From Adineta ricciae (Eukaryota; Rotifera; Eurotatoria; Adinetida; Adinetidae): a DNA stretch of 64,000 nt. The translations under genes and the position numbers were made by a program. Below, in pieces: positions 24,401 through 35,800 of this stretch. The notes under the pieces are model-generated. The model saw nothing but the letters and a program-made list of their open reading frames with translations. It ran no database searches and was not told the origin of the DNA. The stretch spans positions 1 through 64,000 of the forward strand of contig CAJNOJ010000097.1 in the NCBI GenBank assembly GCA_905250025.1. The letters run 5' to 3'. Position 1 is the stretch's first letter; every line of letters begins with the position of its first letter.

Positions 24401-24883
24401 TTCGCGATTTTGATTACTTCACCAACGGCGCATTTGATCAACGTGAATTCGGGTTCTTCGAAACAACGTCGACCTAATGGAAGAGGAAGATCACCCAATC
24501 ATGCATCATCATCAGATGAAAATGACGAACGTTCACAATCGAAGAGAAATACAGATAGCCGTGTCGATGACGAATCGTCACTTTCTCATTTGATAACTTA
24601 CCTTGCAACGTAAGCATTTCAGAAATTCGGATCATTTTCACTCAAACAATTTTTGATTTTCTCTCGTAGGAAAGAAGCTGCTGGTGTCATATCGGTTCCC
24701 TTGCATTCTCAGGATCAAGAAAAGGCTGTTATGAATGTATATCCGCCGTGTGTATTCAGTAAAAAGCTTCTACAAGTTATGTGCCCATCAATGAGCTTTT
24801 CCAATGGTCCACGTACACCACCATCACGCCCAACAATGACCGATGGTGAACATCTTCTAGTTGTTATTACTAATCAATATTAA
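21408..24883 (+). CDS. RBM15: RBM15/spenito-like RNA-binding protein (3 RRM plus SPOC)
   Basis: Split-ends family RNA-binding protein, 792 aa; in other animals RBM15/spenito recruits the m6A writer complex. Exons 21408-21609, 21663-21840, 21897-22390, 22451-22588, 23353-23610, 23667-24173, 24222-24609, 24670-24883. RRM1 lies at about residues 53-130 (TSICVKNINPKI...VAFVNFTN). An RS/SP-rich linker follows. RRM2 is at about 262-337 (RTLFVGNLERDVRESKL...YAFIQYEN) and RRM3 at about 341-420 (CLWVGNIAMDMKRRDL...AVVSYSD). The SPOC domain spans about 560-792, ending in FSNGPRTPPSRP and EHLLVVITNQY. Ser-rich insertions break up the SPOC core (RRPNGRGRSPNHASSSDEND). Intron 4 is 764 nt, much longer than any other in this gene. 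Confidence 0.93.
22589..23352 (+). other. unusually long intron of the RBM15-like gene
   Basis: A 764-nt intron between RRM2 and RRM3 (donor GGTATGT, acceptor TATTTCAGG), in a gene whose other introns are near 50-60 nt. The 68-codon minus-strand frame inside it looks like chance. No tRNA or hairpin gene was recognised. Confidence 0.8.
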
Positions 24884-26819
24884 AACAGATGAATAGTCTC
24901 TGTTGAAGAACAGTACGCAGAAGAATACAACTTCATTTCGTAGACACGATTGTTTCTTTCGACAACACATAAATATCGGTTACCTCCGAGAATAAAAAAA
25001 ACCACTTCATTTATCGTTCAATTTGATTCTTACTTCATAGGCTTTGTACATTTTGTTTTCTCTGGCTTGTTTGTCTAGTTTTCATGTGTTTAACAGCACA
25101 AACTGATGCCTTTTTTGTTTTTACGCGCACATGAGTGTGTTGTATTGTATTGCGTGCTTGATCATATTTCTTGTTCTTCTTCTTTTACTTAAACATGAGA
25201 AATTCAAATCTACACTCGGTATTCGTTGTCACATGAATACACGCGAGAGAAGCAACATTTCTAGGATCACACCTCATTCAGTTTACTCAACTGCTAAGTA
25301 GATTAACATTGACAAATGTTACTTTTTTTTCACATAAATTCCATCAGATTTAATAGTACTCTTGATCGTTTTCTTCAGCATTAGCGTGATAATGGATTGG
25401 AAACTTTTATAGAATAAGCCAACGTCGCAATAGTGTCTGTCTCGTTGACCAAAATAGACGATGGTTCCTATAGATTAAAGTCTGTCTTGCTTTGAAACAA
25501 TGTCTAAAAGAATAACATCAAACTCATTATCTTGTCGTATGAACAAATAGAAAACATTTAATCTTTTTATTAACAAGTCTACAGAATGTTTGATGTGAAA
25601 TTAAAGTCACAATTGTTCGTCATCTAACTGACATGACAAATCCCGTGGAACGATCTTTATTAAACAAAATTTATCATCGATTTATCGACGAGGAGTTCGA
25701 TGAATGTTATTTAGTTATTTATGTGATGAGAATATGTCAATTTCTTTTTTGCGCCTTAGAGTTTCTCTATCGTAGAGTACTCCAGGTTAAAATTCATTAT
25801 TAAAAAACCCATACTATGAATTCAGATTCTAGTCAAGGTTTTCCATAAACAAATAACAAACACCCTCGCCTTCCAAATGACTTCCTCTGTCTATCTGCGA
25901 AGCATTAGTAATTAATAAAGAATTTCAATGTGACTTTTCCTATTGCATTCACTTTCGCGCTTGCGCATAAACCAGCTGAATGCTTGATTAGCAATCAACA
26001 TAAATGCGCGTACTTAAAACTACGCATTTTTTTCTCCTAAGTATGTGTTCGATTTTGAAAACTTCCGAATTATAATTATACGTATGCGTTAGAGAATGTA
26101 CCGTTGACTAGTCTTTCTTTGCGTAAACAAAACATAACTGACACTTGTGTCCAAAGCGAAAGTGATTTCAATGAGAATGCTTATTACGTTCTTGTTCTTG
26201 TCGATGTTTTCAACTGAGATTGATTTCGACAGCATTTTTAATCCAATCAAGACTCATTTCTGTCAATCTAACGTGTCCTGAAGTTTAATTCATCGTGACA
26301 AATGCCCGAATAGGAGAAACAAAACGACGTCATCTACTGCATGTTAGTGAAACATCAAACGCACACAAACTGACAGTTAATTCATATTGTATGAGCATCC
26401 CTCAGATTAGAGATGCAAATATCAATAGTAAAAATAGCAACAGGAGTCACACATATGCTCCTTGCCATGATATTTTTCAAAAAGGAAGACGTCCATAAAA
26501 AATGCTGATGACGTCAGTCCTTTCTCGAACACTTAATTACAAGAAGACTTAATCAAAGCCGGTATTTTTAGACTTGTCTATGTTCGTTCTCTGCTGAACA
26601 CAGGGAATATCAAACGACTACCTTTTCAATTAATTCGTGAGATACTCAGACAAGTGATTTATTGAGAAATATTTCTACATCACTAACGTTCATTTTACTG
26701 AGTAAATATAAATATTAATACTCATGGGTAAATGTTGATTTTGCATCCCACTAATTGTTCTTTTTTCCTTCTAGAAGTATCCAATATTGAAAGTGCCTGA
26801 AATTGGAGTCTTATATTTC
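24884..26819. other. intergenic region, no gene seen
   Basis: About 1.9 kb of AT-rich DNA. A 67-codon frame at 26295-26498 has no supporting splice sites. No repeat or mobile-element feature was found. Confidence 0.4.
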
Positions 26820-27092
26820 ATGTCTTCCAAGAAGATCAGAAAAACGTTGTCCCTGGATGTGGAGAGAACGCTTTCAGTCGAGAAGATTAGCGTGTCAGCA
26901 ATGCCGTTCGGAAATAGACAGATAATTGAAGGCAAGTCTATCAGAAAGTTTTTCATCAAACAAGAAAAACAATGTGCAAGGTGAATAGCTTAGTTAGTTT
27001 CCAAGAACTGTTTCTTGTTCATAGAATTTGCTTTTTTTCTTCTTCTCAGAGACTTAAGTAGCGATGCCAAAGACAGACGCATGGATGTCTAG
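26820..27092 (+). CDS. weak small spliced ORF, 67 aa
   Basis: Exon 26820-26980 joins in frame to 27050-27092 through a 69-nt intron with a strong acceptor (CTTCTTCTCAG), giving a basic 67-aa product that starts MSSKKIRKTLSLDVERT and ends KDRRMDV. A second acceptor (TTCCTTCTAG at 26774) precedes the block, suggesting an upstream untranslated exon. No homology, signal peptide or membrane helix is apparent. It could be a short conserved protein, the end of a longer gene, or a non-coding transcript. Confidence 0.3.
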
Positions 27093-27546
27093 CATCGATT
27101 ATTTGCGCATATCAAATATCGTCTACCAGTAAATATGTACATAACGATAAGCCAGGTATATATGGAGATGCAGTCGTCTTTTTTTCAGTAAATTTTTATT
27201 GACATGCAGAAAATCAGGAGACTTGAAAACAACAGCAAAAATAAAAAGAAAATCGAAGAAAAAGAAACGAGTTCACCGGGAGATCGCGCACAGTTTTGCT
27301 TTCACAAACTACTAACAACATCGATGAACAAAGAGCAGATTACTGACAATAAGCTAATATAGATTAGAATATATAGATAAAGAAGAACAATCAAGATATA
27401 AGTTCGAAAGCACCCGGCTTATCGAAGAAGAGACGAGAGATCAATTAGATTCGTTAAGCACAGACCTGCTGCAACAAAATCCAAAAATCAAATGAAAACA
27501 AAAGCTATTGAGAAGTCGTGCGCGATCTACCACTGTTCCAATGTGT
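27093..27546. other. 3' flank of the PAS factor gene
   Basis: No gene is seen; A-rich DNA that probably includes the 3' UTR of the leftward PAS gene. Confidence 0.4.
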
Positions 27547-29499
27547 TTAGAAATCATTGATGAGTGCATCGATACTGGCTAGTTCTTGTTCAAATTGATA
27601 CTTGATAAATGTATCGTCGATGACTTTGCTTGGCCAGTACTGTATAGGTGCGTTGGTTGAACCTTGACCGTATTGGTATTGGAACAATTCTGAAGTTTCA
27701 TCGTCGAATATGAATGGTGCAACAACGTTTGAGAGTGATCGAGAGATAGGCGACGGTTGTTGTTGTTGTTGTTGTTGTGGGCTACATTCATTATTGTTGA
27801 CATTGTCGAACATGAGGAGACCCATGGAGAGCGACGGACTATCGGCCATGAGTGAATCTTCGCTCGGCTTAGGCATTGGCGGGGAAACTAATTGAAATGA
27901 AATAGAAAACGTAAACTTTGCTAGTAAAAACCCCTTCTCTCACTGCGCACCCAGATTTACTTGTTCGACTTTGATTGTCACTTGATTCGGTTCAGCTTCA
28001 TCATGAACATACTTCATATATTCGTTTCGCATTGATGGACTAGATAGAAATGAAGAAGACACGTTTTTCAATATATTTTTCAATTGATGACAAGCGAACT
28101 TACTCAATTAGTTGAGCAACAATGGCATATTTGATTGATTTTGCACGTCGTTCACGTATTGGTCGAATTTGACATAAGAATGTCAGTCGGCTTTCACCAT
28201 GACTTGAGTAGATATCGAATAATTCGCAAATACTTTTTGGTACTTGTTGTTCGTTTTGATCTAAATAGACAAAGAGAACGGTTCAGTTTCGTTTTGCCCA
28301 ATATCAAGGCGTATCTTACAATATAGTTGCCGAATGTTTTCGAATTTTTCCAAATCTTCTGATGATAAGTAACGGCCAAACCAGTTTCCGATAATTTCAT
28401 TTCGTGCATAACCAAGAACATCTTTGACACTGAAGGGAAAACACAAAATACAGTTAGTCTCCTCTTTCTCTTGATCACTTACTTTGATGAGACCATACTA
28501 ACAGTCATATCATCATTTAAAGTTATTTTCATCATTGATGTATTCGTCAAAGTTGTTTGCGATGAACTCGTCTCGTTTGTTGTACGAGAAACTAAAGCTT
28601 GACAACGAGCAACAAATAAACGATCATAACATGCATCATGACATGAATAGAAATGGCCAGCCATTGAAATTGCCTAGATAAATCAATCCATAACAAGTAG
28701 AACAGTTATGATTATATCTACCTTTACGTCTTCACGCGTTCGACTTGGACGTTTACCTTTCGGTAAACGAAAAGTGCAAACAAGTTGATGTTCCTTATTT
28801 GCCACGTCATCGGATGTTACTAAAACGTCACGTAACTTTTCTCGATCGGCCTTATCAAGACAATCATAAAGATTCATGCACTGAGTGTACAATGAACGCT
28901 AAAAAGAGCAATTGTTCATTTTAGAGAAGAATACAAATAACATGCGGATCCTACCATTGTCTTGCCTAAATGATTTTCAACTTCATCACTCATAGCGATG
29001 ATGCGACCATCAGTACGAAGGACAAGAATAAAATCGCCATTGTTCACGTTTGTTTGAATACCACGTACAAGTTCGATGTCACCTGAAGAGTCAACAAGTA
29101 AAGATTTTTCTCTCGGGAACGATGCGAATACTTACGTGAATATTTGTCGCCATTTAAATGAATGTTCTTAATAAGACGAGCATTTGTTAAACCTAAGATT
29201 TCGTTCTTGTTCTTTCGTCCACCGACGCGAACGATTTCACGTTGACCTGGTCGTCGTACCAATGTTGCGTCGAAGAGTTGATTGATAATATCGTTAGTAT
29301 CATCTCGACGTTTTCGAAGTGGCTAAAATATTCCCCGTACAATACTTTGCCTACTCGTAGCTGAAAATCTTACCTTGGCGCCGTCGTATTCTTCTTGTTG
29401 TGGATCTGTAAAATAGTTGCAATAACCGAGTTTGTTTATCGATCCAGCCGATAAATCGAAGAAAGAGTTTTGTGTTTGCCAGTATTGTTGTAAAGACAT
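27547..29499 (-). CDS. PAS-domain transcription factor, NPAS4/dysfusion-like
   Basis: Tandem PAS protein of 501 aa, nine exons: 29499-29374, 29322-29136, 29082-28955, 28898-28722, 28673-28483, 28429-28320, 28260-28104, 28039-27951, 27887-27547. PAS-A occupies about residues 105-205 (GDFILVLRTDGRIIAMSDEV, then LYDCLDKADREKL). PAS-B occupies about 240-335 (KDVLGYARNEIIGNWFGRYL, then a segment with LTFLCQIRP). The C-terminus is acidic with a seven-Gln run. The order and the YDxxDxADxxxL and SLxxxxC-type features best match the NPAS4/dysfusion bHLH-PAS group. The N-terminus (PLRKRRDDTNDIINQLF, then a KNKNEILGL block) could be a badly eroded bHLH, but the canonical ERxRR basic motif is absent. DNA binding is therefore uncertain. 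Confidence 0.7.
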
Positions 29500-30247
29500 G
29501 ATATTCTTGTTTTGTTTTGTTTTGATTTGAATTTATTCAAATTGCGTAAGGGATAATCGCCTGCGATATGTAATTGGGAAAAGCTCTGCCGCCAGCAGCA
29601 GAGGACAACTGTCGTTGAGTATGTTAAACGTTAAAATGATCATTAATAGGACGGCTACACTCGTCTATCATTCTCTACTTTTTCTCTCGCTCATACCTTT
29701 TCTCTCTTTCCGTCTTTTGCACCTTGTTTTTGTGTTTAAGTCAATAAACCTCTCCTTTTTTCTCCCGTTCTTTCATATTTTTCCTAACAAGCATATTATT
29801 TTTTTCTTCTTTTTCATGTGTTTTGATAGACTTCCGTTTTTCTCACAGTCTCGTATTTCATTGGAGACAAATTTAGCAAAGTGGTGAGCGAAGAAAAGAG
29901 AAAAATAACACTCTTCACAAGTTTCTCTCCGCTCCTATTTCTTTTATTCAGCATAAATATTTTATAGTTGCTTTTAGAAAAGTAACTCGGAGGAGAATGG
30001 AAAAAAGAACGACGTCGCCCATTTCACGTAATTACTTTCTCTCATTTTGCCGTCTAAATAGAATGTAATAAACATCCGACCAGAACCTAACATGCAAAAT
30101 ACTTTAAATTGAAAAACACGGCTTGATGAGCGCGAACAGGCGATCTGCTAAGTTGCTCTCGCGTCTCACATTCATCTGAAACCTCATTCTTACGTTTCAA
30201 GTCACTACTTGAACATTTAGCACGACTATACACGCGCACACGTCTAC
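29500..30247. other. promoter-side spacer upstream of the PAS gene
   Basis: Pyrimidine-rich tracts and AT-rich DNA; the 90-codon frame at 29615-29887 is low-complexity Phe/Leu and not supported. Confidence 0.4.
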
Positions 30248-30967
30248 ATGTTTGATGATATATTAGGTGGAAAACATTTGCCGAGCGGAAATCATATGCA
30301 AGACCTTTCAGAAGAGTAAATATTCTATGAAGCTAGAAGTGAAGTGAATTATATATGAAGTTTGCTTATATGAAATGTTATAGACATATCAAATGCGAAA
30401 ATCCTGCAGGAAAAATAGATCTAAATATACCGAGATTCCTAGAATTCTATTCGCGAGTTTATTAAAGGACCCGTTCAACCTGATCTATTAGAAAGTACAA
30501 GACTGTTTGCAGTTCGGCACATAGACTTTCGTTCTTCATTTGATTATAAAAATAAGCGAGATTTCGTGCCGCCCGACCAGGTAAATCATTTCCTCAAACC
30601 CTCGAAACAATTTTACTCCGTGCAAACTCATATATACTCTTCGAGGTATATGCTTAAGATGCCGGTCGAGTATCATACATTCGATTCTCACATTTACAGA
30701 CATCGGAAATATCGTCTACTAACAACATTCTGGATTTAATTGATTGTATTCTGTCATTTGATAGACTTATTAAAAAAGAAGAAGAATGGAAAAAAGCACG
30801 ATTCTATTTGATTATTCAAAGACTTGAGTCACTTGTGAGTGTAATAACATTTCCATACGACGTGATTTCCGGCTATGTAATCGATTGTTATTATGTTTTG
30901 AATTTTGCGAAGTCATACGTGGAAACAATGCATTACTTGATTTGAAATGAAATAGGATCATAAATAG
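30248..30967 (+). CDS. probable small spliced gene with one unresolved junction
   Basis: Exon-like blocks missed by simple ORF calling. Block 1 (30248-30315) reads MFDDILGGKHLPSGNHMQD and ends in a GTAAAT donor. Block 2 begins at 30384 after TTATAG and reads EHIKCENP. A clearly coding block runs to a GTAAAT donor at 30580 (SIREFIKGPVQPDLLESTRL, then HIDFRSSFDYKNKRDF). Block 30700-30834 (ILDLIDCILSFDRLIKKEEE) joins to a last exon 30956-30967 ending DHK-stop. Between blocks 2 and 3 the frame shifts near 30460. A 37-nt GC-AG intron (GCAGGA...CCTAG) would restore it; otherwise there is a frameshift. No family is recognised. Confidence 0.4.
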
Positions 30968-31531
30968 TATCATGTGGCAATAAATACGGCTGATTTCATT
31001 TTCGATTAATCAACAGCGTTTCTATTCTTTGAACTCAACGGAATATAATGCTCATAAAATACGATTAGTAACATCGTCACAGAGAAGCATGATACGTAAA
31101 ACTTCTTACATTCAGTGGTAACCGCTATCGCCTCCAGAGTGGGTGTGTATTTATTAATATGATTTGATTTGATTTCTCGTACAAAGCTTTGTGTTCTACA
31201 AGAATCACAGAAGACATGCGTTCGGGAACCGTGTAAATACAAAAACACTTGACAAATTCGTCAGAATGCTAGACATATGTTTTTCTTCGAGATATAAAAC
31301 GAGAATGCATTGAATTAAGACTTGTTTCAACATTTGCATACACGAATACTTGAGAGAAAAAAAGGGAAGAAATCTGCTTGTTTAGTTAACGTAGGCATTA
31401 ATGAATAAAAGACATAACAAAATCAAGGCTTTCGTTTTATTTTCATTTCATTGAAATAAAACTTCGATTTCTCGTCTTCGTCGTTTGCTCTGCCATATTT
31501 CAATAATAAAAATCAATGAAAAGACAAACAA
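30968..31531. other. spacer
   Basis: No gene is seen; the 80-codon minus-strand frame at 31006-31248 has no motif or splice context. Confidence 0.4.
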
Positions 31532-32460
31532 ATGCAATCGAGTAGACATATCGCTACAACGATTTTCAATAACTATGGATGGCATTTACAATGGCCACGT
31601 ATCTGGATTGCCAGTCTTGGAACAATCTTACTTTGTCTTTCTTTTAACATTCTCGGCATGGAAATTGGACATACAATTATTGATGCACGTCGATCGACAG
31701 CATTCGGTGGATTCATTATTTTCGTACCTCTGACGACTAACTCGATATGTGTTCTTATCACAGGTAGATAAATATACCTTGGCGATAAATTTCTTTCCTG
31801 GTCGATCTTTTGTATTTAGTATGTTTACCAAAGTTATTTTGGCGTCGGATTACTTTGATCTTGTGCTTTTGTATGATTTTGTTATGTGTTGGATTGATCG
31901 CCTACGATATTCTCGTTCTCATCGATCCAGCACGCTGTTTTTTTATAAGTTGTCCGTATGATGAAAGTCTAACTGCTTGGTCGGACTCCCTTCGAATGTC
32001 CAAGCGTTTCCTTGAAAGTGTTCAACTAGTTTGCGCTTGTCTGTGTATTCTATGCTGCTCGTTGTATATTCTGGCCTACTTCGCCTATCGCCATTTCAAT
32101 TTGCATCGATCCGTTGTCTATGAATCTTCCGATGTATCAACAACATCAATCTACGCACCTTATTCATATCCACATTGTAAACAGCTAGCAACCGATTCAA
32201 ACGTTGAATTTGAATATGCGCTCATATCACAACAAACTGAAACGAGAAACTCTTTCCCAGTTCAATGCACTGCATCATCCCATCAGCATCAGATGTGTCG
32301 ACGATGTATGAAACAACCACAACTGATGCTAACAAGCGGACATCCTGAGCAAAATCAGTTTTCATACGTATGTGCTAGTTGCCATAATGAATTGATGAAT
32401 TATCAACATAAACTACCGATTGTTTATCAAATAAAAGTGCCGATGCGGACATTATGTTAA
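31532..32460 (+). CDS. four-helix membrane protein with CxxC pairs in its tail
   Basis: A 290-aa protein from exons 31532-31763 and 31820-32460 (56-nt intron, phase 1). Four hydrophobic helices are evident: WIASLGTILLCLSFNILGM, GGFIIFVPLTTNSICVLIT, LILCFCMILLCVGLIAYDIL and LVCACLCILCCSLYILAYF. The loop between helices 3 and 4 has two Cys (CFFISC), like the extracellular loop of tetraspan proteins. The roughly 120-residue C-terminal tail is Ser/Tyr/His-rich and carries two CxxC pairs (QMCRRCMK and YVCASCHNE) about 28 residues apart, resembling a zinc-ribbon half-site arrangement. The family is not recognised; it is not a classical tetraspanin, since no CCG motif is seen. The overlapping frame starting at 31485 is a shadow. 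Confidence 0.7.
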
Positions 32461-32847
32461 GCGAAAGATCTGTGCTGTAGGTTTTATATTTCATCGATAA
32501 TGTGTCTTTCATTTTTCTCCTTTTATAAGCATATAACATTAGTAATTCTAATAAAACAAAAAGAAAAAATAACAACAGATACACGTTAATTAACTAGATT
32601 CATTCCGAACCGAACAAAAACAGTGAGTTCAATGCGTGTCAGATGAACACATAAAAGAGATTGACTTGGTACTGTGTTTTTTCTTCATCTTAAAATATAA
32701 AGGGAGTAGACGACACAAAAATAACGGATTTATCAATGTCACTGTTGGCTTTTCTGAGCTTTAATATATATAAATACTGTCCATGGAATAAATAAAAAAT
32801 AAAAATAATGGAATGAGACAGAGAGAGAGAGAGAAAAGCAAGGAGAA
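32461..32847. other. convergent 3' spacer with (GA)n run
   Basis: Lies between the stop codons of two converging genes. It includes a GA dinucleotide run at about 32817-32834. No gene is seen. Confidence 0.5.
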
Positions 32848-35800
32848 TTATTTGAATGATGTTTGAATTTCTTCTAATAAATTTGAGAGAAAATGTGTTT
32901 CTGTTGATTTACCGTTAATTGAGATATTTGATGGAGAATTCTAAAATAAAGGGAGAGGACAGTAAGTACGTAGACGTCCGATAAACAGTATTGACATACG
33001 GTAGATTTTATTAAAAGCGCCACTGGATGACCTAGAATTGTTTCAGCATAGAGTGAGGCAGCTGAGTTGACGTTATCCACAACTGAAATGAGACAAATGA
33101 AAATAAGGATTTGTGTAGAAATATTCTACGAACTGGTTAAGCGATAAGATTGGCAAATGGTATTGATTATCGATGTGAAATTTTGTTTGTCTGTTGAGAT
33201 GTTTACATTTGATTGAGATGTCAATGTTCCCGAATTCATCAGATCCACAAACACATCACTTTATTGTGGAAAATAACAGAAATGATGGGAAGATTTTCGT
33301 GATAATTAACTTACGAATGCAATGACTTTCTTCTTAAATATTGCGAGCAAGGTAGATTAAGTTTAAATTCAATTGTATCGTTTTCTGTTTGATTCGATTT
33401 CTGAAATGATGAAGAAAACAATGATTCGATATCTAGTACAGTGGAAACATACATTGACCGAACAGGATAATGTTGTTTTTAGTTTTTGAGGGAAGGATAT
33501 TGCATTGATAGTGAAGAATACGTGGAGATAATTTTGCGCATGAGGAAAGAGGCTTACATTTGGGAACGATATTCGATTGGCACTGGTTGTATTCAATACC
33601 TTCGAACTCATACTATCGACAACATGTATACTAATGTGATCGATGATCGATGTGGTGCGATTTTTTAGAAGAAAGGTCACATCGAGTTCAGCTGCAGATG
33701 TTTTCGAGATGATTGAATATTCCTAAAAATATGAAGGTTCTCTTGGTGGCGAAAGACGTTCGGAGAGAAAGTAAATGACTTACAACAGTGAGATTGTCCG
33801 ATTGAGCGGCTAGTTTGTATAGATCTTGCTCGTTCTGTTGTTGAGTAGATTGATTTGACGAGGGAATCTCATCGCTCATGATATCGAATAGAAGCGGAGC
33901 AGGTTGATTGGCTTCGGCAGCTGCTGTTTTTGAAGTGGACTTTTTCTCTTTAGTTTTCTTTTTCTTGGGCTTTTCGTTAGGAATGGTTGAAGGAGCCGGT
34001 GGTGGTGGAGCAGATGTTTCTTCATCATCGACTGGCGATACCAATTCTTTGTAATCGCTGCGTTCAGGCTTTTTCAGTTTAGTTTTCGAATTCGTCGCTT
34101 TGGCCTCTTTTTCTGCAGTTGCCTTTTTCTTGGACTTTTTCGGTTTTTCATGAGATTCCGGTGGGGGAGAAGAAGGTACGTCTACGGGTTTCTGAGGGGA
34201 TTGTTTCGGTTGCGCAGGTGAAGGTATTGGTTTAGGAACTTCATTCAGATCGATATTTAATGCTCGATGTGGGTCGTATTTTTTGTTTTTATTACCAACT
34301 TTCGTATTATTATCATCGTCATTGTCTTCATTACCGCTGGCGGTGGCACCCTCAGGTAATTCACCACCACGTGTGACTTTAATCGTTGGATAGATGTCAT
34401 CATCATTGTCATCAGCAGCTACTGTATCGGATTTCTTCGAGGATTTTTTTCCCTTTTTCGATGATGCACCATCAACTTTGGATTTCTTCTTCAGGCGACG
34501 ATTCTCTTCATCGATTTTAGCTTGACGATACAGTTGATCGGAAAGAGAGACCTGTAAGTTACTAGGAATCGCTCCTTTCGAAAGAGAAGACTGAAGATTT
34601 TCATTGCCATTTGTCGTCGTCGTAGGCGTTTCTGTCTATAATTTAACAAAAAAAAAGCTACATTCAATTTTCAATTCGAATATTCATCACTACCTTCGGC
34701 GTAGCTTTCGATTTCTTTGTATCCTTCAAATAGAACGGATTCATCTGTTCACTTTGTTTTCTTGATTCGCGTTGTTGTTCTAATTCGTCGGCTGTGGGTT
34801 CAACGTAATTTCTTGGTTTCTGGTAACTGGATGCCTCATTTGCATACGAGTTCGAACTATAACTATTTTCGCTATTTCCGTAAAACAATCCTTTGCTATC
34901 ATAATGTGTCTCGCTAACAACTGATTCGTCTTCACTTTCCGAGGGTGGTTCATTGATCCAAGCGTCCAAATCCAAACTAAATCAATCATTTAACAATAGA
35001 ATATTAACAGAACCGATTGACTCACCCATTGGGCACGGCAACTTTACGTTGCGCTTTGGGTGCGACCGGATTAAGTGAACCCTCGAACAAGACTGATAAC
35101 TCGTTGATATTAAAGTCCGCTTTTTCAAGAAGTTTCAACACTGTTTTGAGAATATGTAAGCTTACACTTGCCTAAAGAAGGAAATGTATTCCGTATTGAA
35201 TGAAACAGAACATACACGTTCTTGCGCTTCCACGTCACCACTCGATAAGAACGTCGACATCTTCTCAATAGTCGTGGAAATCAATTGTTTGGTAAAAGCT
35301 TGGTCATTGTTCGATGATTGAATTAAATGTGTGACAATTTTCAGAATATTTTGATAGTAAACTGATTGAATATGACCCGGAAAGAGAGTCACTTTTGTAT
35401 TTAGTATTGCTTGGAGTGTTTCTTGTGGATCTTTTAAATATCTATTAAATACAGAATGGACTCTACACTAAACATCAATTTTTTCTCAGTACGTACGAAC
35501 AAAATTCTCCACAGATCCATGCAGCTGCATACAAAACTTCAGCAACAGTTGTCGTATTTGATCCAACGATAAAAACATGCGCATTAGCGAGAAGAATTGC
35601 CTTGATGAGAGAGAAAACATGAAACAATCTATTGACACTAGATCAATATTTACCATTTGATTGCAAGCAAATGGACGAATCGATTCGACACGAACGGCAA
35701 CATCTAACACTTGTAAAGCAATCAGATTTCCATGTTTCGTTCCTTCGAGACGAGTCAATTCCACTAATATGCTTATATACCTATGTAACCAAAGGATTGA

